Assembly: GCA_030453285.1 (NCBI GenBank)
Contig: JAKDKP010000104.1
Span: 1-7,171, forward strand
Source: Propionibacteriales bacterium
GTDB taxonomy: Bacteria; Actinomycetota; Actinomycetes; Propionibacteriales; Propionibacteriaceae
Reading direction: 5' to 3'
DNA length: 7,171 nucleotides
Numbering within the stretch: the first letter of the stretch is position 1; the number at the start of each line of letters is the position of its first letter. The translations under genes and the position numbers were made by a program. Below the pieces are notes generated by a model, which ran no database searches, was not told the DNA's origin, and saw nothing but the letters and a program-made list of their open reading frames with translations. This document shows positions 1 to 4,649 of this stretch, piece by piece.

Positions 1-564
1 GACACCCTCGGTGGCGTCGTCGAGGTCGTGGTGCACGGGTTGCCACCAGGCCTGGGTTCGCACGTGCACGGTGACCGACGACTCGACGCCAAACTGGCCG
101 GCGCCCTGATGGGCATCCAGGCAATCAAGGGTGTCGAGATCGGAGATGGGTTCGAGCTGGCCCGGACCCGCGGCAGCCTCGCCCATGACGAGATCGTGCC
201 CGGATCCGACGGCATCACCCGCGCCTCGCATCGGGCCGGCGGCACCGAGGGTGGGATGAGCACCGGTGAGGTGTTGCGGGCCCGCGCCGCGATGAAGCCG
301 ATCGCCACGGTGCCAAGGGCGCTGCGGACCGTCGACACCGCCTCCGGTGAGGCGACCGTGGCCCATCATCAGCGCTCCGACGTGTGTGCCGTGCCCGCCG
401 CCGGTGTGGTGGCCGAGGCGATGGTCGCCCTGGTCCTGGCAGAGGTGGCGCTGGAGAAGTTCGGGGGTGACTCGGTGGCCGAGACCCGCCGCAACCGTGA
501 CTCCTATCTCGCCGATGTACGTGCCCGTGGCCTCCAGGTGGGCCACCTGCCGGAAGGAAGTTGA
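1..564 (+). CDS. aroC: Chorismate synthase, C-terminal part (5' end outside window)
   Basis: The frame is open from base 1 and ends at TGA 562-564, giving 187 codons. The family is usually about 360-400 residues, so roughly the first half, including the N-terminal catalytic histidine regions, lies upstream. Visible family blocks are a [11 protein letters not shown] segment followed by DRRLDAKLA, then [18 protein letters not shown], then [19 protein letters not shown] (residues about 83-101) and [20 protein letters not shown] near residues 122-141, with the closing [14 protein letters not shown]. The enzyme converts 5-enolpyruvylshikimate 3-phosphate to chorismate in the cytoplasm using reduced FMN, the last step of the shikimate pathway. 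It is the first visible gene of an operon with the next three genes, starting only 2 nt before the following ATG. Identification is secure; the partial state is due to the window edge. Confidence 0.97.
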   Translation, partial: DTLGGVVEVVVHGLPPGLGSHVHGDRRLDAKLAGALMGIQAIKGVEIGDGFELARTRGSLAHDEIVPGSDGITRASHRAGGTEGGMSTGEVLRARAAMKPIATVPRALRTVDTASGEATVAHHQRSDVCAVPAAGVVAEAMVALVLAEVALEKFGGDSVAETRRNRDSYLADVRARGLQVGHLPEGS

Positions 565-566
565 TC

Positions 567-1010
567 ATGAGCAACCCGCCGCCGAACCTGTTCGACCCGT
601 TCCGACAGGACGGTGAACCGCCCAACATGCTGCAGCCAGACGATGCTCACATGCTCGAACTGAATGCGCCTACCATGGTCGATCCCGACCAAGCCGTCGA
701 GGTGGACCCCGACGCCGCCACCGTGGTGCCCACCGATCAGGTGGACATGGTCGACACCGAGCAGGTCATCGAGGTGGATCCCGGCAAGGTGCGCCTCGTC
801 GAGCCGGCAGGGTCCGCCGAGCCAGCACCGGCTGCCGAGCCAGCACCGGTTGGCCCGCCAGAACCCGCACCGGCGCAGGAACCCACTCCCGGGTCCGAGG
901 CTCCCACACCGGAATCACCGACGGGCGCCGACTCCCGACCGTTCGCCGTCGACGGCCGCGGCAGTGACAACCGGCCCGGAGACGCGGCGCCGGATGGCAC
1001 GAGGGACTGA
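567..1010 (+). CDS. Acidic octapeptide-repeat protein of unknown function in the aro operon
   Basis: This encodes 147 residues and I do not recognise a family. I prefer ATG 567 because GGAAGG at 552-557 sits 9 nt upstream; an in-frame TTG at 561 is possible. Residues 1-20 are Pro/Asn rich. Residues 21-84 read as eight tandem octads of loose form [M/E/V/L]-[V/L]-x-[P/T]-[D/E/G]-[Q/A/K]-[V/A]-x, for example MVDPDQAV, EVDPDAAT, MVDTEQVI and EVDPGKVR. Residues about 84-120 are a Pro-Ala-Glu linker containing a repeated AEPAPA. The tail, residues 121-147, is Asp/Gly/Arg rich. There is no signal peptide, membrane segment or cysteine. The protein is strongly acidic and probably extended or disordered. 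It lies 2 nt after aroC and 3 nt before aroK, so it is co-expressed with chorismate synthesis. Third-position GC bias supports real coding. Function unknown. Confidence 0.75.
   Translation: MSNPPPNLFDPFRQDGEPPNMLQPDDAHMLELNAPTMVDPDQAVEVDPDAATVVPTDQVDMVDTEQVIEVDPGKVRLVEPAGSAEPAPAAEPAPVGPPEPAPAQEPTPGSEAPTPESPTGADSRPFAVDGRGSDNRPGDAAPDGTRD
627..818 (+). repeat. Eight tandem 24-bp (octapeptide) units inside the 567-1010 gene
   Basis: Units begin at 627, 651, 675, 699, 723, 747, 771 and 795. The clearest similarity is between 675-722 and 747-794, that is MVDPDQAV+EVDPDAAT against MVDTEQVI+EVDPGKVR. This suggests a 72-bp (three-octad) higher-order period over an older 24-bp period. The units at 627, 651 and 795 are the most diverged. 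The period is an exact multiple of 3, so it acts at protein level. Confidence 0.65.
816..849 (+). repeat. Short direct repeat encoding AEPAPA twice
   Basis: The 16-mer GCCGAGCCAGCACCGG occurs at 816-831 and again at 834-849, an 18-nt period. It encodes the repeated AEPAPA at the start of the Pro-Ala-Glu linker of the octad protein. It is probably a recent slippage or duplication, since identity is perfect at the DNA level. Confidence 0.75.
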
Positions 1011-1039
1011 GCCGTGACCAACGAAGCCGTGACCAACGA
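1011..1039 (+). repeat. 15-bp tandem duplication at the aroK start
   Basis: GCCGTGACCAACGA occurs at 1011-1024 and 1026-1039, a period of 15 nt. It duplicates the codons for (V/M)TNE and gives two in-frame GTG triplets, at 1014 and 1029. Only the first has a well-spaced purine-rich ribosome site (1001-1006). Confidence 0.8.
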
Positions 1040-1553
1040 GCGGCGAACCGGTGACGTGGTGATCGTCGGCGCCCCCGGGGCCGGCAAGTCCACCGTCGGG
1101 CGATTGTTGGCCGAACGTCTTGACGTCGGCTTCACCGATGTCGATGCGGCGATCGAACAGACCTCCGGCCGGACGATCGGTGACATCTTCGCCGAGGACG
1201 GTGAGCCGGCCTTCCGCGCTCTGGAGGAGTCGGCCACCCGGACCGCCCTCGACGGTGCCGGCGTGATCGCCCTTGGTGGTGGGGCCGTCATGTCTCCCAC
1301 CATCCGCGCAGCCCTGGCCGGTCGTACGGTGGTGTGGTTGGAGGTCGCCGCGGCCAGCGCGATCTCCCGTGCCGGTCTCGATCAGGCGCGCCCGCTGTTG
1401 ATGGGCAACGTCCGCGGGACCTTGATCAAGTTGTTGGGCGAACGGACTCCCTTGTATCGCGCGGTGGCCACGCACACCGTCACCAACGACGGCGACGACC
1501 CGACCGCCGTGGTCGAGCAGATCGTCGAACTGCTGTCGGCATCGTCACGATGA
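1014..1553 (+). CDS. aroK: Shikimate kinase
   Basis: This 179-aa cytoplasmic enzyme phosphorylates shikimate at the 3-hydroxyl using ATP, the fifth step of the shikimate pathway. Walker A GAPGAGKST is at residues 19-27. The shikimate-binding Asp pair is D42 and D44 (FTDVD). R68 lies in GEPAFRALE, GGGA in LGGGAVM at 88-91, the lid arginine is R126 in ARPLL, and R144 lies in ERTPLY. Length is normal for the family. Start GTG 1014 is chosen because GAGGGA at 1001-1006 is 7 nt upstream. A second in-frame GTG at 1029, produced by a 15-bp duplication, lacks a good ribosome site. The gene begins 3 nt after the octad protein, and its stop overlaps the aroB start (ATGA), so the two are likely translationally coupled. 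Confidence 0.97.
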   Translation: MTNEAVTNERRTGDVVIVGAPGAGKSTVGRLLAERLDVGFTDVDAAIEQTSGRTIGDIFAEDGEPAFRALEESATRTALDGAGVIALGGGAVMSPTIRAALAGRTVVWLEVAAASAISRAGLDQARPLLMGNVRGTLIKLLGERTPLYRAVATHTVTNDGDDPTAVVEQIVELLSASSR

Positions 1554-2671
1554 GCCCGACACCAGCGCAGAGCCCATTACCGACACAGGGCACCCAACGG
1601 GTTGCCGTCGCCTCGGCGACCGCGCCGTACGAAGTCGTGGTGGGCCGCGGGGTGCGCAGCGAGCTCGGTGACCTGGTGGGTGGAGCCGATCGGGTGGCGG
1701 TGATTCATCCGACCGCGATGGCGTCCCGGGTGCCGGAGTTGACGGCCGGGTTGGACGCCGAGGTGCTGCCGATCGAGGTGCCCGACGGCGAGTCGGCCAA
1801 GTCGCTGTCGGTGCTGGCCGAGTGTTGGGATCGTCTCGGCGCGGACGGCTTCACCCGCAGCGATCTGGTGATCGGCTTCGGTGGTGGCGCCGCGACCGAT
1901 CTGGCCGGCTTTGTCGCCGCGTCCTGGTTGCGAGGCGTCGAACTGATCACCGTGCCGACCACGGTGCTCGGCATGGTCGACGCCGCCATCGGTGGCAAGG
2001 CAGGCATCAACGTCGCCGCCGGCAAGAATCTGGTCGGCGCGTTCCATGAGCAACGCGGGGTGCTGTGTGATCTCGAGTGGCTGGAAACCCTTCCCCCGCA
2101 AGAGATCCGGTCCGGCCTGGCCGAGGTGATCAAGTGCGGCTTCATTGCCGACCCGCAAATCCTCGCCGTCGCCGAAGCGGGCCCGGAGTTGATCACCGAC
2201 CCCACCTCGCCGGAGTTGGCCGAGGTGGTCGGCCGGGCCATCGCGGTCAAGGCCGCCGTGGTGGCGACCGACCTGCGGGAGGCGACCTCGACGGACTCAG
2301 CGGTCGGCCGGGAGTTGCTGAACTATGGTCACACCTTGGGGCACGCGATCGAGCGACACAGCTCGTACGGAGTCCGGCACGGCGAGGCGATCGCCGTCGG
2401 CATGGTGTTCGCCGCCGAGCTCTCGCGCCTGTCTGGTCGCGCCGATGCCGAGTTCGTCGCCCGGCACCGAGAACGCTTGTCGGCCCTCGGCCTGCCCACC
2501 TCGTACGAAGCCGCCGCCTGGCCCGAGCTGCGGTCGGCGATGGCGATGGACAAGAAGACCCGAGGATCAACCCTGCGGTTCGTCACTCTCGATGCCGTGG
2601 GTTCACCGAGGATCCTGTCCGGGCCGGCGGAGGACCTGCTGGCCGAGGCGTACGCCGCCGTTGGGCACTGA
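1550..2671 (+). CDS. aroB: 3-dehydroquinate synthase
   Basis: This 373-aa enzyme converts DAHP to 3-dehydroquinate with NAD+ and a divalent metal, step two of the shikimate pathway. Start ATG 1550 overlaps the aroK stop as ATGA; the frame is open further upstream, but that part is antiparallel in style and overlaps aroK. The NAD-binding core is GGGAATDLAGF at residues 111-121, followed by VPTTVLGMVDAAIGGK ending at K150 and then NVAAGKNLVGAF. Expected metal ligands are E192 (GLAEVIK), H261 (NYGHTLGHA) and H277 (HGEA), with H265 the catalytic-type histidine. The DKK motif is at 334-336. Compared with the usual actinobacterial spacing between the DxRE motif and LNYGH, there seem to be about six extra residues (around 246-251, TSTDSA). 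The N-terminal 15 residues are Pro/Thr/Gln rich and probably disordered. Confidence 0.97.
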   Translation: MSPTPAQSPLPTQGTQRVAVASATAPYEVVVGRGVRSELGDLVGGADRVAVIHPTAMASRVPELTAGLDAEVLPIEVPDGESAKSLSVLAECWDRLGADGFTRSDLVIGFGGGAATDLAGFVAASWLRGVELITVPTTVLGMVDAAIGGKAGINVAAGKNLVGAFHEQRGVLCDLEWLETLPPQEIRSGLAEVIKCGFIADPQILAVAEAGPELITDPTSPELAEVVGRAIAVKAAVVATDLREATSTDSAVGRELLNYGHTLGHAIERHSSYGVRHGEAIAVGMVFAAELSRLSGRADAEFVARHRERLSALGLPTSYEAAAWPELRSAMAMDKKTRGSTLRFVTLDAVGSPRILSGPAEDLLAEAYAAVGH

Positions 2672-2684
2672 TCACCACACCAAC

Positions 2685-2690
2685 AGGAGG
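2685..2690 (+). promoter_or_regulatory. Ribosome binding site of the amidotransferase gene
   Basis: AGGAGG, a full match to the anti-Shine-Dalgarno core, lies 5 nt before GTG 2696. It fixes the start of the gene and shows that it is not translated merely by coupling to aroB, which ends 24 nt upstream. Confidence 0.85.
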
Positions 2691-2695
2691 AAGCC

Positions 2696-3415
2696 GTGTC
2701 CGATCGTCCGACCGTGCTGGTCATCCAGAACTCGAAAAGCTCGACCTTGGGCCGATTCGAGCCGTGGTGGCAGACCGACGGCCTCGCTCTCGACATCGTG
2801 GCCGCGTACGACGGCGCCGAGATCCCTGCCCTGGAAGGGTATTCAGGGCTGGTGATGCTCGGGGGAGGATTGATGCCCGACGATGACGAGCACCACGGGT
2901 GGCTCGCCGATGAGCGGGCCCGTGCCTCCGAGGCAGTGCAGACAGAGCTACCGGTGTTGGGCATCTGCCTGGGTGGGCAACTGCTGGCACACGTGATCGG
3001 GGGCACCGTACGGGCCCAGCACGGACTGCCCGAGAGCGGCAGCACGGTGCTGACCAAACGTGCCGAGGCCGTCGATGATGAGCTGTTCGGCCCGCTGGGC
3101 GACCAGTTCACCGCGATGGAGCACCGCAAGGACGCGATCACTGCCCTGCCCGAACGGGCCGTCTGGTTGGCCAGCAGCGAACGCTGCCCGATCCAGGGGT
3201 TCCGTGTCGGCGAACGTGCCTGGGGCCTGCAGTTCCACCCCGAGATGTCTGGTGACCGGGTGTCGGCCTGGAATCGCGCCGAACTGGAAGGACAAGGCTT
3301 CGACCCCGACACGCTGGTCGCGACAGCAGCCGCCGACGAGTCGACCTCGGCCCCGGTGTGGCGCGCCTTCGCCCGGCGATTTGCCGACGTGGTGATCCGC
3401 TCTGCCCGGAGCTGA
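2696..3415 (+). CDS. Stand-alone class I glutamine amidotransferase (GMP-synthase-like domain)
   Basis: The product has 239 residues and one domain. The nucleophile elbow LGICLGGQLL places C91, and the end of the triad is H181 and E183 in GLQFHPEM. The oxyanion region is VMLGGG (53-58), and LADERARASEAV precedes the elbow as in GMP-synthase-like stand-alone amidotransferases. The family hydrolyses glutamine to supply ammonia, or acts on gamma-glutamyl compounds; the partner or substrate here is not known. The triad is complete, so catalytic activity is expected. It is not a PabA/TrpG subunit: those carry CLGHQ and are shorter, whereas this has CLGGQ and a C-terminal helix of about 40 residues. 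Start GTG 2696 is fixed by AGGAGG. It follows aroB by 24 nt, so it is probably read through from the aro operon, though a functional link to the shikimate pathway is only inference. Confidence 0.9.
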   Translation: MSDRPTVLVIQNSKSSTLGRFEPWWQTDGLALDIVAAYDGAEIPALEGYSGLVMLGGGLMPDDDEHHGWLADERARASEAVQTELPVLGICLGGQLLAHVIGGTVRAQHGLPESGSTVLTKRAEAVDDELFGPLGDQFTAMEHRKDAITALPERAVWLASSERCPIQGFRVGERAWGLQFHPEMSGDRVSAWNRAELEGQGFDPDTLVATAAADESTSAPVWRAFARRFADVVIRSARS

Positions 3416-3448
3416 TGCGTGTTCGTGATGGACACACCACCGGTTGTC

Positions 3449-3454
3449 TACGCT
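3449..3454 (+). promoter_or_regulatory. Candidate -10 box of a leaderless-type promoter for the acetyltransferase
   Basis: TACGCT fits the TAnnnT pattern of sigma-70-like -10 boxes. The ATG at 3462 begins 8 nt after the hexamer ends, so the predicted transcript start falls on or next to the A of the start codon. No Shine-Dalgarno precedes that ATG, as expected for a leaderless mRNA, which is common in Actinomycetota. The best -35 candidate is GTGATG at 3425-3430 with an 18-nt spacer, only 3 of 6 matches to TTGACA, so support is moderate. Confidence 0.4.
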
Positions 3455-3461
3455 GACCGCC

Positions 3462-4004
3462 ATGGACCACACCCGGAGCATCCGACCGGCCACCGACGCC
3501 GACATCGCGGCCCTCCAGGACATCGAGTCTGCAGCCGACTCGCTCTTCGACGATGTCTTCGGCCCGGAACCGTTCGGGCCGGACTCGGCAGAGGACGGAG
3601 CCGCCCGGGCGGCCACCAAGGGATTCCTGCTGGTCGTTGCCGAGAAGCCCGGCGGGCCGCCGATCGGTTTCGCCCACGTGCTGCAGTTCCCCCAGTCGTG
3701 CCTGTCGGGCACCGCGCATCTCGAACAGGTGGCGGTACGGCCCGAACACCTGCGCCGCGGACACGGTCGTGCCCTGGTCGAGGCGTCCTGCACCGCGGCG
3801 GCGGAGCGCGGAATCACCCGAGTGACCCTGCGCACCTACGCCGACATCGAGTGGAACAGGCCCTTCTATGAGAGCTGCGGCTTCGAGGTCACCGCGGCGA
3901 TCGACGCCACCCCGTACCGGGAGATGGAACGGGTCGAGGCGGAGTTGGGTCTGGCCCGTCACGGTGCCCGGGTGCTGATGGCGCGTGAGCTCTCGACGAG
4001 TTGA
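3462..4004 (+). CDS. GNAT family N-acetyltransferase
   Basis: This 180-aa protein has the GNAT fold order: SIRPATDADIAAL at the N-terminus, the beta4 / acetyl-CoA loop LEQVAVRPEHLRRGHGRALV (residues 88-107) with the pyrophosphate-binding RRGHG, and the later WNRPFYESCGF (131-141) typical of motif B. It transfers an acyl group from acyl-CoA to an amine; the substrate cannot be told from sequence. ATG 3462 is preferred over an in-frame TTG at 3444, because the TTG lies in the probable -10 region and the RSIRPA strand starts naturally just after 3462. No ribosome site is present, in line with leaderless initiation. It is separated by 46 nt from the amidotransferase and converges on the HxlR gene, their stops being 38 nt apart. 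Nothing ties it to the neighbours. Confidence 0.9.
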   Translation: MDHTRSIRPATDADIAALQDIESAADSLFDDVFGPEPFGPDSAEDGAARAATKGFLLVVAEKPGGPPIGFAHVLQFPQSCLSGTAHLEQVAVRPEHLRRGHGRALVEASCTAAAERGITRVTLRTYADIEWNRPFYESCGFEVTAAIDATPYREMERVEAELGLARHGARVLMARELSTS

Positions 4005-4012
4005 TCATGGTC

Positions 4013-4044
4013 GACCGGTCGGCGCGGGTGGAGGGCCACCGGTC
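4013..4044. terminator. Weak inverted repeat between convergent genes, possible bidirectional terminator
   Basis: GACCGGT at 4013-4019 pairs with ACCGGTC at 4038-4044, a 7-bp GC-rich stem with an 18-nt loop. It lies between the stops of the acetyltransferase and the HxlR gene and touches the latter's stop codon. There is no U-tract on either strand, so intrinsic termination is only a weak possibility. Confidence 0.2.
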
Positions 4045-4423
4045 AAGCGCTGCCCTCTTCGTCCGGCACCGGCACCGGCACCATCTCCAGCCCCTCGCGG
4101 GCGATGCGGTCCCGCCCCCAGACGCCCAGCGGTTCGAGGGCGGTGTTCAGCGCCGCGCCGGCTTCGGTGAGGCTGTATTCGACCTTGGGCGGGACCTCGG
4201 GAAAGACCTCCCGATGAATCAGCCCGTCCTGCTCCATCTGGCGCAGATGCTGGGTCAGCATCTTCTCGCTGACGCCGGGGAGCCCTCGGCGGAGCTGGGC
4301 GAAACGTCGTACGCCGTGGGCGTGCAGCTCCCACAGGACCAACACCTTCCACTTGCCGCTCACCACGTCCAGGGCCGAGTCGAGCCCACACAGGTACGGT
4401 CCCCGCCGCGCGGAGTCGGCCAT
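4043..4423 (-). CDS. HxlR-family winged-helix transcriptional regulator
   Basis: This 126-aa protein is a one-domain winged helix-turn-helix regulator. The N-terminal Cys C12 is followed by LDVVSGKWKVLVLWEL (18-33), the family hallmark. FAQLRRGLPGVSEKMLTQHL spans 41-60, with the recognition helix at about 52-66, and the wing is PPKVEYSLTEAG (78-89). The single conserved Cys near residue 12 matches the position that senses thiol-reactive or oxidising compounds in some HxlR members such as YodB and HypR; sensing here is inference. ATG 4423 is supported by AAGGAG (complement of 4434-4439), 10 nt upstream. It is divergent from a damaged NAD(P)-dependent reductase, with dyad symmetries in the shared control region, so it most likely represses that gene and itself. 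The acidic Pro/Val tail (114-126) is variable in the family. Confidence 0.93.
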   Translation of the reverse strand: MADSARRGPYLCGLDSALDVVSGKWKVLVLWELHAHGVRRFAQLRRGLPGVSEKMLTQHLRQMEQDGLIHREVFPEVPPKVEYSLTEAGAALNTALEPLGVWGRDRIAREGLEMVPVPVPDEEGSA

Positions 4424-4452
4424 CAGGTCACTGCTCCTTCGTCTGCCAGCCC

Positions 4453-4466
4453 GTCACCGCCGTGAC
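4453..4466. promoter_or_regulatory. Inverted repeat GTCAC-N4-GTGAC upstream of the HxlR gene
   Basis: GTCAC at 4453-4457 and GTGAC at 4462-4466 form a perfect 5-bp dyad with 4-nt centre. GTCAC or GTGAC also occurs at 4427-4431, 4509-4513 and 4535-4539, five times in 113 nt. It lies in the shared control region. It could be a second operator half-site array or just a GC-rich coincidence. Confidence 0.3.
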
Positions 4467-4467
4467 C

Positions 4468-4481
4468 GCACCACCTGGTGC
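4468..4481. promoter_or_regulatory. Near-perfect 14-bp palindrome in the HxlR/reductase control region
   Basis: GCACCA (4468-4473) and TGGTGC (4476-4481) are exact inverted copies separated by only CC. The palindrome abuts the GTAC dyad that begins at 4482. Either it extends the operator region or it is an independent protein-binding site; the arrangement is too tight for an efficient RNA hairpin. Confidence 0.4.
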
Positions 4482-4504
4482 GTACCCCACAAAATGGTGG
4501 GTAC
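4482..4504. promoter_or_regulatory. Candidate HxlR operator (GTACCC-N11-GGGTAC)
   Basis: GTACCC at 4482-4487 and GGGTAC at 4499-4504 are exact inverted copies. The two GTAC cores are 19 nt apart (4482 and 4501), close to two helical turns, as expected for a dimeric winged-helix protein. The centre is A-rich (ACAAAATG), unlike the GC-rich surroundings. From memory, spaced GTAC half-sites around an A/T-rich centre are common upstream of HxlR-regulated genes, so this is the best operator candidate. It lies 59 nt from the HxlR start and 71 nt from the leader ATG at 4575. Confidence 0.55.
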
Positions 4505-4574
4505 TTCCGTGACGGGAGTTGTGCACCAAGGATGGTCACCGACACCTTGTCCACGCAACCGACGAAGGACTTCG

Positions 4575-4649
4575 ATGACCAACGACATCACGACCGCAAC
4601 CCAGGCGGGACAACGACTCGGCCGGATCCCGGAGGCCTCGAACCAGTGA
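4575..4649 (+). CDS. Displaced N-terminus of the reductase (or 24-aa leader peptide)
   Basis: ATG 4575 has GAAGGA at 4564-4569, 5 nt upstream, and opens a 24-codon frame starting MTNDITTATQAGQR, ending at TGA 4647-4649. 20 of its 24 sense codons end in G or C, against 14 of 25 for the overlapping reductase frame, so this is the coding-like frame here. Homologous reductases usually carry a short Thr/Asn-rich tail followed directly by PVTVIGLG. One extra base near 4643-4645, for example AACCCAGTG for AACCAGTG, would join this peptide to the reductase as ...ASNPVTVIGLG. So it is probably the original N-terminus cut off by a one-base frameshift. Alternatively it is a leader peptide coupled to GTG 4646 by a 4-nt GTGA overlap. 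Confidence 0.55.
   Translation: MTNDITTATQAGQRLGRIPEASNQ
4631..4635 (+). promoter_or_regulatory. Possible internal ribosome site before GTG 4646
   Basis: GGAGG lies 10 nt upstream of GTG 4646, the first plausible start in the reductase frame, and inside the short 4575-4649 frame. With the GTGA stop/start overlap it could allow re-initiation after the short peptide. The same bases read GAG in the upstream frame, so its presence may be accidental. Confidence 0.35.

Noticed and set aside
2696..3415. Reading the amidotransferase as PabA or TrpG because of the chorismate-pathway context
   Set aside because: The elbow is CLGGQ rather than CLGHQ, and both length and the LADERARASEAV segment fit GMP-synthase-like stand-alone amidotransferases instead.
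2329..3435. Long minus-strand open frame (368 codons) opposite aroB and the amidotransferase
   Set aside because: It spans two well-identified plus-strand genes, its product is Ser/Arg/Pro rich with no recognisable motif, and it is the usual antisense shadow of GC-rich coding DNA.
4001..4465. Plus-strand open frame across the HxlR gene, starting near a TTGATCATG like that after aroC
   Set aside because: Fully antisense to a clear HxlR regulator with a good ribosome site; the product looks like random His/Arg/Pro-rich sequence and lacks its own ribosome site.
4478..4645. GTG 4478 or ATG 4532 as the real start of the reductase
   Set aside because: GTG 4478 lies inside the palindromes; residues upstream of PVTVIGLG in this frame are H/R/P/G-rich with poor third-position GC, and neither start has a well-spaced ribosome site. 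Kept only as an alternative.
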